A stretch of 64,000 bases of DNA from Didymella arachidicola (GCA_016630955.3 CM049987.1:2108001-2172000), one strand, 5' to 3'; positions 22,425 to 34,002 are shown, numbered from the stretch's first letter. Numbers and translations are program-made. The notes: generated from the sequence alone by a model not told the origin.

Positions 22425-24800
22425 TCACCAATACTGCTTCCGCCGCTCAACAGCCTCATGTGGCACCACCGGGCCAGGAGACCTGCGCATCGACGTACTC
22501 ACCGAGCTCGCTGCTGCAGCGAGCTTAGACGCCGCCGGCGCAGGGATCGGTGTTCTGACCACGGCGGGGGAGTGCATCGACGATGGCGGGAGGGGAGAAG
22601 CCCAGGAAGTATGCTTAAAAACCTCTCCCGCTTCGCTATGGATGGACAGAACAGCGTATATCGGGGCCGCGGGCGGACTTCCTCCAGGCGGGGGACACGC
22701 GCTCGCCGGCACCGCAGGCGGCGCGCACGGCACCCTCGGGTTCGCAACCACCGGGATGCTGTTTTTTATCACGGCGGCGACGCCGATGGCGAGGCAGATT
22801 GTGTCGCCTTCTTTTGCGCAGGTTGGTGGGGGTGTTGGGGCTGGACTCCAGGTACATGTGTTTGTGAAAGAGCAAGGGACGGGGGTGCTGTTTCGGGTGA
22901 TGATGTTGGCGTGGTTGGAGGATATTTCGGCCCAGAAACTTGTGTTGGAGGATGGTAAGCATACTAAGGCGCCGTTGGGGCAGGGGGGTGGTGAGGTGGA
23001 GGGGGGTGCGAACATACTCCATGCGAGGGAGTGACTGAAAGTAAGCGATGAAGACGAAGCAAGAGACACGGGGTTTATTGGAGAAGGTGCTGGAATTGAT
23101 TGTGCGGACGTCACTGGGATAGTAACTGTCGAGAACGTCGTCCCTGACGACGCGCTCAGGAACGAAGAGGGAATCGAGTTGGCAGACGAAGAGATCCGAG
23201 ACGTGATTGCCGCGGACGTCACTGGAATTGATGCGTTCACAGGAGCCGACCCTTCACCAGTAGGACACGGCACCGCCAACCCACCCGTATACGTATGACC
23301 ATTCAAAACCACACCCCCGTAAGTTCTACCCGCCGAGGTGACGCAGACAGGACCATTCGGCTGGACTGCCGTACAGGCCTTCTGCGCCGGAGTAGGCGAA
23401 GGCGCATACAGATCGACCGATGACTTCTGGTCTATTGACTGAGGTACAGACGTAGGGTCAGCGATCATCGTGAACGGCGAGCCTGTGAACACCGGCGGAG
23501 GAGCACATGTCGATATATCCCTGGCATATGTGGCGACTGGAGTGAATGTGCCGTCGCCCATGAGGTCCATCATTGCAGTGCATACTGTGAGTTTGTCGTC
23601 ACTGGCTGTGTTGTTGGTGGAAGGCAGGGCTGCGTGAGGGGTCGGTATTGTAGATACGTAGAAAGTGGTGGTCAGATGCACAGTCGTGCGTGTCTGTGTA
23701 ATGTGTACGGTTCTGGTTTGCGAGATAGGGAGGATAGCTGACGAACTCGGTGCGTCAGATGATGATGTAGAGTTTGCAACATAGATATTCGAAAGGGTCG
23801 TCGACACTAGCTTGCCCGAGAAATCTTGAGGATTTCCAGTGGCCGGCAAAGTCACATTACTCCTACCAGCACAACTCAGATCTTCGATCCTCGGCTGATA
23901 AGTCTTCGTATCCAAAAGCCCCCAGTCCGGCTGTTCAGGCGTAGAGTCTTTCAGCAACTCAAACCAAAACGTATTATACTTGCCGAAAACCTGACAACCT
24001 ACCTCGTTCCAGTATCTCTGGTAATTGTCTGCGCTGGCAACAGCTTGATTGATATTACTGCCGTTGATGGGCCAGCCAACCTCGGAGACCCAGACCGGAA
24101 TATTGCCTGCGCGTTTCTGAGTGTCTTTCAGAGTGGCCATGAATGTCGCGTTTGCCTCGTCGATAGACTTGCCTTCCCAGTAGGGATACGCTGTCATGCC
24201 GATGAAGTCGCTGTCGGACATGACGGCGTATGCGGAGGTGTCAGTGTGTCCGATAGGCTTACCTTGCATGAACTTGCCCCATGGGGCCGCGTTGATCTTT
24301 TCGCGAATTCTTTGGATTGTCAGCCGGAGGTTGTCAGGATCGACACCGCCCGCGGCCTGCTGAGTTGTGAAACGGTAGACATCTTCGTTGCCCACAGAGA
24401 GGCCAATGATAAGATCTGCGAGCGACTGGCCGTGCTTGTCAAAGGCCTTGCCCAGTGCAGTAAGCTCATTGTCTACTAGGACGTCGTTTGGCTGGCCTGT
24501 GGCGCCGGGCGACACCCACATGCCGAGGAGCAGGTTGGTGCTGGTGTCGATGGCTGCTTGGAATGCCTCTGTGGGGTCAACCTTTGTGCCGGCAGTGATG
24601 CATGTGTACAAGCGCGCGCTGTCGAAAGATACAGGAGTGTTGGTGAGGTTTTTGGCCAGCTCAAAGCCATGGTGGAAGTCGGCGTATCTTTTGACGTTGG
24701 CTTGCTCGCTCCAGAAGGCGCCGTAGTTGAAGCCTGTGTATACTCTGGCAGCAGCAAACTTCAAGATGCTCACAAGAACAAGGACGAATGGTGTCTTCAT
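22425..24800 (-). CDS. GH17 glucan endo-1,3-beta-glucosidase
   Basis: A single 791-codon frame starts with a signal peptide (MKTPFVLVLVSILKFAAA). The catalytic TIM barrel covers about residues 20-310: RVYTGFNYGAFW, ARLYTCI, LLLGMWVSPG, LSVGNEDVYR (acid/base Glu), FIGMTAYPYW, VWVSEVGWPING (nucleophile Glu) and YNTFWFELLKDSTPEQPDWG. The rest, about 480 residues, is Ser/Thr/Pro-rich with Cys-Pro segments such as ACTAVQPNGPVCVTSAG and CPNGALVCLP. That suggests a heavily O-glycosylated wall linker. The family remodels beta-1,3-glucan at the cell surface (EglC/Bgl2 relatives). No clear GPI signal was seen at the present C-terminus. The last 100 residues look odd (Arg-rich end), so an unrecognised intron near the 3' end is possible. 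Confidence 0.9.
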   Translation of the reverse strand: MKTPFVLVLVSILKFAAARVYTGFNYGAFWSEQANVKRYADFHHGFELAKNLTNTPVSFDSARLYTCITAGTKVDPTEAFQAAIDTSTNLLLGMWVSPGATGQPNDVLVDNELTALGKAFDKHGQSLADLIIGLSVGNEDVYRFTTQQAAGGVDPDNLRLTIQRIREKINAAPWGKFMQGKPIGHTDTSAYAVMSDSDFIGMTAYPYWEGKSIDEANATFMATLKDTQKRAGNIPVWVSEVGWPINGSNINQAVASADNYQRYWNEVGCQVFGKYNTFWFELLKDSTPEQPDWGLLDTKTYQPRIEDLSCAGRSNVTLPATGNPQDFSGKLVSTTLSNIYVANSTSSSDAPSSSAILPISQTRTVHITQTRTTVHLTTTFYVSTIPTPHAALPSTNNTASDDKLTVCTAMMDLMGDGTFTPVATYARDISTCAPPPVFTGSPFTMIADPTSVPQSIDQKSSVDLYAPSPTPAQKACTAVQPNGPVCVTSAGRTYGGVVLNGHTYTGGLAVPCPTGEGSAPVNASIPVTSAAITSRISSSANSIPSSFLSASSGTTFSTVTIPVTSAQSIPAPSPINPVSLASSSSLTFSHSLAWSMFAPPSTSPPPCPNGALVCLPSSNTSFWAEISSNHANIITRNSTPVPCSFTNTCTWSPAPTPPPTCAKEGDTICLAIGVAAVIKNSIPVVANPRVPCAPPAVPASACPPPGGSPPAAPIYAVLSIHSEAGEVFKHTSWASPLPPSSMHSPAVVRTPIPAPAASKLAAAASSVSTSMRRSPGPVVPHEAVERRKQYW

Positions 24801-25336
24801 TTTGGTGTCAGATTCTGCAGATCAAGACCGAGGAGCGTTGTATCATTGCTTATATGGCTTTCTTGACCACAGGCTGCTCGTGCGAGGAAGCACCCATCAC
24901 ACTCCTGGACGTGAATACGCGAACGTGACATTGGGAGAACGTTGACACTGGAGTGACGGGCTTAGTATTGAAGGTGGAGTGCCAGTTCTAGTGTTGAAGG
25001 CGGAGTGCCAGTTCTAGTGTTGAAGGCGGAGTGCCAGTTCTAGTGTTGAAGGCGGAGTGCCAGTTCTAGTGTTGAAGGCGGAGTGCCAGTTCTAGTGTTG
25101 AAGGTGGAGTGACAGTTCTAGTATTGAAGAGTTTGGCAGTATTGGACGTTGGCAGGTGCTGTTCACGCGTGGAGAGCAGTGAGGAGATGATGATCGCCGA
25201 GGCTCTGATTGGCTGCACACCTCCCGGAGACACCGCACAGCTCCCCGACCGGAGCGCTGTGCGATGATCGGACTAGCCCAGCGTCATCTGAATAAAAAGT
25301 GCCGGCGCGCTGCGAAGATGCACCACGCCCGCCAAC
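24801..25336. promoter_or_regulatory. Divergent promoter, GH17/ILV3
   Basis: 536 bp between the divergent start codons. It holds the 26-bp minisatellite (24964-25129) and, nearer ILV3, a reversed CCAAT box (CTGATTGGCTG at about 25205). A CCCGACCGGAG string at about 25234-25245 is CCG-rich like sites of zinc-cluster regulators, but no exact Leu3-type site was found. Confidence 0.5.
24964..25129. repeat. 26-bp minisatellite, 6.4 copies
   Basis: Copies begin at 24964, 24990, 25016, 25042, 25068 and 25094, with a partial copy at 25120. The four middle copies are identical (AGTGTTGAAGGCGGAGTGCC, then AGTTCT). The outer copies differ by one to three bases, the pattern of recent internal expansion. 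Confidence 0.95.
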
Positions 25337-27190
25337 ATGTCTCTCGCCCGCCTTGGAGGAGCGCTCTCGCGCGCAAAGTGCTCGCCCCGCCCGCAATGGC
25401 CGGCTGCGTATGACGCTCTCAATTGATATGCATGGCAGATCGCTGACTGCTGCAGACGCGCCCTCTCAACCTCGACCCTCCGCGCCGCCAAAGCCGACAA
25501 TGAGCTCAATTCCGTCTCGAAGCACATCACGCAGCCCAAGTCGCAGGGCGCCTCGCAGGCGATGCTGTACGCGACGGGCATGAGCGAGTCGGACATGGAC
25601 AAGGCCCAGGTCGGCATCAGCTCCGTCTGGTACAGCGGCAACCCGTGCAACATGCACCTGATGGACCTCAACCACAAGGTCAAGGAGGGCGTCGAGCGCG
25701 CGGGCCTGCTGGGCATGCAGTTCAACACCATCGGCGTGAGCGACGGCATCTCCATGGGCACAAAGGGCATGCGCTACTCGCTGCAGTCGCGCGAGATCAT
25801 CGCCGACTCGATTGAGACGGTCATGGGCGGCCAGTGGTACGACGCCAACATCTCCATCCCCGGCTGCGACAAGAACATGCCCGGCGTCATCATGGCCATG
25901 GGCCGCGTCAACCGCCCCTCGCTGATGGTCTACGGCGGCACCATCCAGCCCGGCTGCGCCAAGACGCTCGACGACCAGAGCATCGACATCGTCTCGGCCT
26001 TCCAGGCGTACGGCCAGTTCATCACCGGCGAGATCACAGAGGACCAGCGCTTCGACATCATCCGCCACGCCTGCAACGGCCAGGGCGCCTGCGGCGGCAT
26101 GTACACGGCCAACACCATGGCCACCGCCATCGAGACCATGGGCATGTCGCTGCCCGGCTCGTCCTCGAACCCCGCCAACTCCAAGGCCAAGATGCTCGAG
26201 TGTCTTGCCGCTGGAGGCGCCATCAAGAACCTGCTCAAGGAGGACATCCGCCCCTCGGACATCCTGACCCGCCAGGCCTTTGAGAACGCCATGGTCGTCA
26301 TCTCCATCACCGGCGGTTCCACCAACGCTGTGCTCCACTTGATCGCCATCGCCGACAGCGTCGGCATCAAGCTGACCATCGACGACTTCCAGAGCGTGTC
26401 CGACCGCATCCCCCTGCTCGCCGACCTGAAGCCCTCAGGCAAGTACGTCATGGCCGACATCCACGACATCGGCGGCACCCCCTCGCTGCTCAAATTCCTG
26501 CTCCGAGAGGGCCTCCTCGACGGCAGCCAAATGACCGTCACCGGCCAAACCCTCAAGCAGAACCTCGACAAAGTCAACGACTTCCCCGCCTCCCAGAAAA
26601 TCATCCGCCCGCTCTCCAACCCCCTCAAATCCACCGGCCACCTCCAAATCCTTCGCGGCTCCCTCGCCCCCGGCGGCTGCGTCGGCAAAATCACCGGCAA
26701 AGAAGGCACAGTCTTCACCGGCAAAGCAAAATGCTACGAAGCCGAAGACGACTTCATCTCCGCCCTCGAACGCGGCGAGATCAAAAAGGGCGAAAAGACC
26801 GTGGTAGTCATCCGCTACGAAGGCCCCAAGGGCGGCCCCGGCATGCCCGAAATGCTCAAACCCTCCTCCGCTATCATGGGCGCGGGGCTCGGCAAGGACG
26901 TCGCGCTCATCACTGACGGTCGGTTTTCAGGCGGCTCGCATGGCTTCTTGATCGGTCACATCGTCCCCGAAGCCCAGGAAGGCGGGCCTATCGGGCTTGT
27001 CCGCGACGGCGACGAGATTACGATTGACTCGGAGAAAAACGAGCTTAATGTCAATGTCAGCGAGGCGGAGATGGCCGAGAGGAAGAAGAGTTGGAGTGCG
27101 CCCCCGCTTAAGTATAGCAAGGGCACGTTGTTCAAGTATGCGAGGTTTGTCAAGGATGCGTCGCAGGGTTGTGTTACGGATTCTGCGTAA
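25337..27190 (+). CDS. ILV3: Dihydroxy-acid dehydratase, mitochondrial
   Basis: Two exons, 25337-25407 and 25456-27190, give 601 residues. The intron has donor GTATGA, branch CTGAC and acceptor CTGCAG. The spliced N-terminus, MSLARLGGALSRAKCSPRPQ and onwards through RALSTSTLRAAK, is a mitochondrial presequence. The enzyme dehydrates dihydroxy-isovalerate and dihydroxy-methylvalerate in valine and isoleucine synthesis. Family signatures are visible: SSVWYSGNPCNMHLMDL (Cys cluster ligand), SIPGCDKNMPGVIMAMGR (Cys and catalytic metal region), ACNGQGACGGMYTANTM, VISITGGSTNAVLHL, YEGPKGGPGMPEML and LITDGRFSGGSHGFLIGHIV. Three cysteines fit an iron-sulfur cluster. GC-rich third positions suggest high expression. 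Confidence 0.97.
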
Positions 27191-29015
27191 ACGTTGGATC
27201 TTGTGCTGTTCTGTTGTGTTGTTTGTAAGCGTGCTGTCACACTATAAAAAGCGGCTGGACACTTTTGTCCGCATTTGCGAATATAAATATTTTCAAACCT
27301 TATTATTCCCAATTGAAAAAACTCTCTGTTTCAAACAGGATTAAGTCAACCTACTACGCTCATAACCTAGTAAAATAGAGGAACCAGGCCAGCAAACTGA
27401 ATAAACACATACCATTCCAAGCTGTAAAGCACGCACGTATTTTTTTTATCCAAGCAGCATACATCAATCGCAACGCCAAGCAATAAAAGTACTTCAGAGT
27501 GCGAGCTTGGAACTGGGAGCTGCGAGTGAAGACACCACCGACACCACTACATAGACTAGAATAAAACAGGTCGGCTTTCAAGCTCAAAGCTCAGTAGAAA
27601 ACAGTGAGGCGGGGTGTACAGGATCGGAACTCTAGTGTGCGTCGAGTGGTCTGGATTACGTCTGGGATGGTGTCTCGTTCGAATCCACGAACAGCTCAAT
27701 CAAATCTAGTAAAGCGCAAATCCGCACGGTTTCGTGACCCTGGGTGCATTAATATCTGGCATCGTTCGGGCGAGCTGGGTGTTTTATCTGTGGTGCGTTG
27801 TTGTGAGTGGTAGTTGTGTTGGGGGGCTGGTGCGGGATGGTGGGTGTTGTATTGGTACGGACTACTCGTTGTTGTAGGGTTTGGTGGTTGCTCGAGGGGG
27901 GGTTGTATGGGATCTGGGCTGGGATGCGCGACGGGCGGTTTGGGGTTTGAAGTGTACGTTGGGTTCTTGGGGCTGCGCTTTGATTCGGGATATCGATTAC
28001 ATCCACGACGATGTGGGCCCACGATCTATCCTCATGGATGCTGCGATGGTAGTTTCGCAGATTGCTGGGAATGTTACGACGGATGTTGATTTGATGAGAT
28101 CGATGGTGACTGTCAATGTTATTCTCCTCTTGGGACTGAAGTCCCGATGTAGAGTCTCATGCGTGAATCGGCGGCCCTATACATAACTACTTGGAGATTG
28201 ATCCGGGTGGAAATACATTTCCAGATCTCCGCTACTGTTACCGGATCGAGCCAAGATACTTGACTACGGGCACCATGATCAACCTTATCGACTATGTTTA
28301 GTATATAACGGCTCTCCATGCATCTCCACTACCTATCTAACTTCCTTCCTCCTCCTAGCGAAGGATATTGGATATTGCGTATTGTTCATTTGTGGACCAG
28401 GAAAATCGGGACACACCGCAACTTCGGAAGATACAAATAATACCGCACTCATTAGTAGAGACTATGGGCTCTATATCCTCCAGTGAAGCAAGAGAGCGAG
28501 AAGTATTCACTGGACCTGGCCACGTGCCTCTCGTCGCGAGCTCTTTGGGTACGTTTCTTCTTTGGATGCAGAGCGACTTTGAGAATGTGAATGACTAGTG
28601 AGAGAGATTTGATCCAGGTCCGAGTCCGAGAATGGGATGTGTCGGTGCCCGGGAATGAGTGTGGGTGCGCAAATGGGTGCCGGTGTTGGTGTGGGTATTG
28701 GGGGGCTAAATGGACCCGGTGGCCTTGCGGTTTAGTAGTCTCAATGTTGATGGAGCTCCGACGAAGTAAAAGCAGATGTATTTGAAGTAGTACTCTAAAA
28801 GAGAGAAGAAGTAATATTACCAAGTAGTGACTGGGCAGACATCTCAGCGTTTGCTCTTTCGCCACTTCCTCCTTCACCTTGGGCCGCTCCTGTCGTTTCT
28901 ACACAGCGCTAATTATAACAAACTTCCTTCTCTAGAAAAACCTTCGACCATACGATAAATCAACGTCGTCAGGAACATATTTCTAGAGCTCGTGAGATCG
29001 GACTCAGTCGCAATA
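27191..29015. other. 1.8 kb without a confident gene
   Basis: The region has AT-rich flanks and a T/G-rich plus strand (27780-27990) with many short frames. A frame starting ATGGGCTCTATATCC at 28465 could be the first exon of a small gene, but no second exon was found. A GTTCGAATCC string at 27668 does not form a tRNA arm. Confidence 0.4.
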
Positions 29016-29957
29016 ATGGCTGCTCCAGGTCCCTCCGACACCCGCAATGTAAGTGCATCGCAATTGAGACCGGTGCAACGTTGACCGACCCTGGAGAATG
29101 TCGCACGGGCAGCAATAGCATTTACGACTGCTCAACAACTTGAGAAGCGTATATTCGTAGGCTACAGCGATCCAGTTGAGCATGGTGGAAGGCGCACCCC
29201 CGTTGCCCTTTGGTATACGTGGTACTGGGACGGGAACTCAGTGAAGATCCAACTATACGATGGACCAGGATACACAGCAAAACTACTACGGCCTCAGACG
29301 AAGTTCCCGCCCAATCTCAGGACCTTCCCAACTATCCTCCTACGGCTCGACGACAAGCGCTGGAAAGAGTGTGCTCGAAAACTCTACACCGCACAATTCG
29401 TCCCGCCTACCTGCGTGCACATAAGTGGTAATGGTACATTCGTTCCTCGCACAATCGAGACCTGGGACGAGCGTATGCCTGACATATACGGCGATGGTCT
29501 ATCAGGTCACGTCTGGATCTCTGATGCTGAATGCGAAGCTCGTTACTACGATCTTTCCATCGAATATCCCATGTCTGTGCTGGAACGTATGAATCGCATC
29601 ACTTGCGCTCGCTTCCCTAGAGGTTGGGTCTATTACAGCAATAAAAGGCCAGATGACTTGCAGGGAGACCGTCATTTTCTCGTCGACAGACTCATCGACG
29701 ACACCATTGTCGCAGTTGAGCAGATCCTGAAGAAGATAGGAACGGAGCCGGATGAAGTTGAAGATGCCGACACACTCGAAATGGCATTGAAAAACCTTCA
29801 CGCTGAGAGACAACTGGACAAGTACGGTACATCGACATGGAAACAGGTCCAGAACATCCGCGAGATCATTGGTACGTCTGACGTAGAGGAAAATTACGAA
29901 CATCGTATGATCTGGTATAACAACTTGTGGGCGCGCCGCTATGGCAAGGATCGCTGA
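29016..29957 (+). CDS. Conserved-looking protein, unknown function
   Basis: Exons 29016-29048 and 29097-29957 give 297 residues. The intron has donor GTAAGT, branch GTTGACC and acceptor CTGGAG. The alternative acceptor GGGCAG would run into a stop. No family was recognised. The sequence is globular, without signal peptide or membrane span: QQLEKRIFVGYSDPVEHGG, ALWYTWYWDGNSVKIQLYDG, RLDDKRWKECARKLYTAQF, FVPRTIETWDERMPDIYG, IEYPMSVLERMNRITCARF, and a helical C-terminus (RHFLVDRLIDDTIVAVEQIL, NYEHRMIWYNNLWARRYG). It is aromatic-rich, and the frame is clean over 860 bp, which supports a real gene. Confidence 0.7.
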
Positions 29958-30394
29958 ATCTCGAAAGTTCGACCGGGACGTTCAAAAACGCGACACTATC
30001 AAGAAGATTTGTCCGGCCTTCATGGCTCAATTCATTGCTCTCAATGCAAGCCGAACGGAATCGGTGTAAGTTTGCGGAAAAAATCCAATGGTCGAAGGAG
30101 CCCTACCTACAGGTGTGCCAGGGTGGCATGAGATGGGCACATCACCAGCTACAACGATACTGCGGACTCGATAGGATGCGTTCCTAGCTTCGATCCTAAC
30201 CCGATGTCAGAATGGTCGTCTCTCCACACCGATATTGCTCTTATTGTATTCCTGCGTTGCGGTTCTGGTTGCCTTTGTAGAGCGAGACCGGCACACAAAC
30301 AAAAGCATGTCATTGATCAAAATTGGAACTGACATGGAAGAATCAATCATACAATACTAACTTTTGGAATGAGACAAACACCTCGTCAGACCAC
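29958..30394. other. Convergent intergenic region
   Basis: 3' flanks of the unknown gene and the flavin oxidase gene. No feature was recognised. Confidence 0.5.
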
Positions 30395-31915
30395 TCAACT
30401 GCCCACCAACTGCGGCCCATAAAACACCTTCCCAGGGTCATACTTCGACTTGATCCCGACAAGCTTCTCATAATGACTTCCCCAATACCTCGCATGCGCC
30501 TCAGAATTAGTCAACTGCGTATCCGCATAATTCACATACATCCCAAACTTCTCTCCCGGACTCGCATCCGTAATGGCTTTAACCCAGTTATCCAAAAACT
30601 TATACCAATCCTGATTGTAACTCCCACTCCACGCAACATCATAGAACTGCATCTTAAATACCGCGTTGCGATGCGCATAGCTCGTCGCATCAGCCGCGAC
30701 CTGCGATACCGCACTACTGCTTCCGCCGTGCATGTCGATCAGAAGATAATAAAAGCGCCCGATGTTACGCGCGGTGCTGAAGAAGTAGTTTGACAGCGCG
30801 GTGAGCGCAGCGGGAGACAGCCGGTCGGGCATCAGACTCTTCGCATACTGGGTCTCGTGGTAGTCATAGGGCTCAGGCTGTTTGAGGTCGCCGTTTGAGA
30901 AGGCGAGGAGCGTGTCTGTCCATGATTTTGCGGATACGGCGCTACCTGTGGGAGTTATCTTGAGTTTGGAGAGGAGAGGCAGCATGATTGCGTCGTAGGA
31001 AGTTCTGTTGCCGTAGTAGACGCCAGTCAGTGACCCGCTGTTGAGGAAGAGGCGCATGTTCAGTTCGGACGGCTGGTCGTAGAGTGTGAAATTTTGGAGG
31101 ATAGCGAGCTGGTTGGCCATATCCGCGGCGTTGGAAGACTGCATTGTGTATGAGTACACCAAGTTGTTTTCTGGTGCATCGAACGTCTTGAATGTGAAGG
31201 ATGTTACGATGCCAAATGCTGCGCCTGCTCCTCGTAGGGACCAGAAGAGATCAGTGTTCTCTGTTACAGAAGCAGTGACAGCAGTGCCATTTGCCAGAAT
31301 GACTTGTGCAGAGATGAGGTTGTCCAAGGTCAGTCCTTTCTGGCGAGAGATTAAACCATATCCTCCGTGCAAAGCGAGACCGCCAATACCGACCCTGTTC
31401 ATCTGTCAGAATTATCACGGTGAGAACGTTTTAACTTACCCGGGACATGTTCCATGACTCATTGCTTGCTTTCCTTGACTGTACAACGCAAGTGCGATGT
31501 TGCCGAGTCTACTTCCCGCGCCCACTACAGCCGTGTGCGCTTTTGCGTCAACAGTGACGTTGTTTAGACGTCTCAAGTCCACGATCAGATGGCCGTTCTC
31601 TCCACCCAGCCCGTGAGAGCCATAGCTATGGCCTCCACTTTTCGCAGTCACCTTGACCTTGTTCTTGACGCCACAAGCAACCGCATCTTGTACATGCTCG
31701 ACGGTCTGTGGCACAGTATATGCCGTAGGCGTAAAAGGGACACGAAGATTGAAGGGTTTGATGGCCTGTGTGCGGTCGGAAGACCCAGAGGCAAAGACAG
31801 GTACCTTTGCAGCAGCCAAGCAGTCATCTATGACTGCTCTCTTGTCACGTCCTGCTGCAGCAGCAGAAGAGATGACAGCGCCGGCTGCGAGCAACAAAGA
31901 ACAAGATAGCTTCAT
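30395..31915 (-). CDS. Secreted BBE-type FAD oxidoreductase
   Basis: Exons 31915-31440 and 31394-30395 give 491 residues. The intron has donor GTAAGT and acceptor GAACAG. An earlier AG would bring in a stop. A signal peptide (MKLSCSLLLAAGAVISSAAA) precedes an FAD-binding PCMH domain. The two residues that attach FAD covalently in glucooligosaccharide-oxidase-like enzymes are both present: His in AKSGGHSYGSHGLGG, and Cys in SHGTCPGVGIGGLALHGGYG, rebuilt across the splice. The C-terminal berberine-bridge segment reads ARYWGSHYEKLVGIKSKYDP and GKVFYGPQLVGS. Such enzymes oxidise sugars, oligosaccharides or phenolics with O2, making H2O2. The substrate is not shown by sequence. The gene is divergent from a lactonase-like gene, which would suit a lactone product. 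Confidence 0.9.
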
Positions 31916-32768
31916 GATGGTTGTTCAGCGATGTGTCTCTCGCCAAGATCTGAGTACACCTGGTTGCTAAATACTTGTGTTGCGATCCTAAACGACCTAA
32001 CTGATCATGTTACAATGAACTTGCGTTCAACCGCCTCTGAGTGAAGCCGACTTGGCAATGCCTTTGTCCAGAGTGTATCTTCCCACAAACTTCCACTTCT
32101 TGACGGCATTGGTTCTTGGCGTTGCGAAACGTTCTTGATACATTGCTATATGCCCAGGGTGAGTAACGAGGCTGCACGCAGGTTATACAAACATATTTCT
32201 GATAACCACAATGGTGGTTCAATGATAGATTGACTCCAATGAATAAGACCTGTGTGAGTAGACATGATCAAATGGCAGCTCTGACGTTGCAAATAGACCC
32301 ATTTTAGCCTCCTCGACTGCCGGTCGAAGATTGCGGCGTTGCTTCCCCACTCCGAATTGTAAGTGCCGGGTGATCTTCAGGTGGTTGCTTCAAGTCATTT
32401 CTTCATGAAACATGAGGCTGATCTAATCTCCCCGCGTTATTGCAACCCATGCTCCCACCGGTTGAATCACCATCTGAAACGAGCACTCTAATTTCGATAA
32501 ATTGTTTCAAACACGCATTATTATCCGCTTACGGCTTGGCTGCCGAACAGTCCGCTACGAAATTCGCAGCCGCAATCTGATGCAAGACACTGCTAAATGC
32601 TTGTGCTTAAGCCTCTTGGAAGCTTGTTTCATCGTCGCTACCAAGGCCGTTCGGGTACGCCTGTGTAATTGAAGGCCACTACCGCGGTAGAAAAAAGGCA
32701 TGAACACGAAGTATACATACCTTGCCTCCTCGATAGGCCGAAAGTCGTCAATAATATACGTCGCAATC
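31916..32768. promoter_or_regulatory. Divergent promoter, oxidase/lactonase-like pair
   Basis: 853 bp between start codons of two secreted-protein genes. No gene was seen inside. Shared control is possible from the arrangement, but no common site was identified. Confidence 0.45.
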
Positions 32769-34002
32769 ATGTTGTTCTCAAACCCCCTCCTATTGCCGCT
32801 GTTTGGTAGCGCGGTGAATGCAGCCAACCTCTGGGCGACCCACTACTCGGGAACCGTCAACTATCTAGCATTCAACGGTAACTCTCTGGCACTGAGCAGC
32901 TCTACCAATACGAACAATGCGATTCCAAGTTGGATCACATACGACAATGCGACCAAGGCATTGTATATCCCCGACGAGCAGTTTTATGGGTCGAGTGGAG
33001 GATCGCTGGTGTCTTTCTCAATTGGCAGCAACGGAGCATTGGCCTCGACAGGCAAAGGCAGCACTCCGCAATCCGCAGTCGCAACTGCACTCTACGGAGG
33101 ATCTGATGGCAAGGGGTTCATCGCCAACGTCCATTAGTAAGTTGCTGCAAGTAATCGCAACTACTCAGCCCTGACCCATTCATAGCGGAGCATCGACCTT
33201 GACGACTTTCAAACTTCCTCTTAGCTCCAGTGGTGGTCAGCCTCTCCAGACGATCAAGTATACAATGGTTCAGAAGGGTCCAAATTCGCGCCAAGACGCA
33301 CCTCACCCTCACCACGCGTTTGTGGATCCCACCGGCGACTTCCTGCTCGTCCCAGATCTAGGCGCAGATCTGATCCGGATCAACAAAATCGACAAGTCCA
33401 GCGGCAAGCTGACCGAATGCGGCTCCGGCAAAGCTTCTCCAGGCAGCGGACCGCGCCACGGAACCTTTTGGTCCTCTGCCAGTACTTCGTCACGCATCGC
33501 ACGCCAGGCAGCATCATCCTATCTCTTCATTGCGAACGAGCTGGGTAACTCCGTTGGAACCTGGGCGGTCTCGTACTCCGGTGGCTGTTTGGCACTGTCG
33601 CTGAAGCAAACCATCACGCCCTACCAAGGCAACGCGACAGCTGTGCAAGGCACCAAGGTCGGTGAGATCAAGGCCAAGGGCAACTTCCTCTACACGTCAA
33701 ACCGCAACGACAAGAAGTTCGGTAGTCAGAACGATTCCATTACGCAGTATACCATTGCTTCCGATGGTACACTTTCTTGGACTGCACTTACGCCTTCGTA
33801 TGGTTGGTATCCCCGTACGTTCGATATCAATAAGGCTGGTGATTTCGTGGCCATCGGCGATCAGACTACGTCGAACGTCGCTATTGTGTCCCGTGACAAG
33901 ACCACTGGAAAGCTGGGTGCCAAGGTCGCTGATTTGAGGCTTGGCTCAACCGGTACGCCGGAGAACGAAGATGGCACAAGTGCGGTTGTGTGGGCAGAGT
34001 AG
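32769..34002 (+). CDS. Secreted lactonase-like beta-propeller protein
   Basis: Exons 32769-33136 and 33186-34002 give 394 residues. The intron has donor GTAAGT, branch CTGACC and acceptor TTCATAG. ATG 32769 is preferred to 32700 because it places the hydrophobic signal (MLFSNPLLLPLFGSAVNA) at the N-terminus. The body matches the lactonase / carboxy-cis,cis-muconate cyclase seven-bladed propeller family: YIPDEQFYGSSGGSLVSFSI, RQDAPHPHHAFVDPTGDFLL, VPDLGADLIRINKID, GSGPRHGTFW, YLFIANELGNSVGTWAV, YTSNRNDKKFGSQNDSITQY and YGWYPRTFDINKAGDFVAIG. The His-rich HPHHAFVDP loop is typical. The likely role is hydrolysing or cyclising lactones outside the cell, possibly products of the neighbouring oxidase. 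Confidence 0.88.

Noticed and set aside
25225..25250. Leu3-type site upstream of ILV3
   Set aside because: CCGACCGG is similar but lacks the symmetric CCGG-N2-CCGG spacing, so it is not claimed.
25466..26338. 290-codon minus-strand open frame
   Set aside because: Antisense of the highly conserved ILV3 coding sequence.
27600..27710. Possible tRNA around GTTCGAATCC
   Set aside because: The five bases before the loop (TCTCG) do not pair with those after it (CCACG), and no acceptor stem or A box sits at the right distance.
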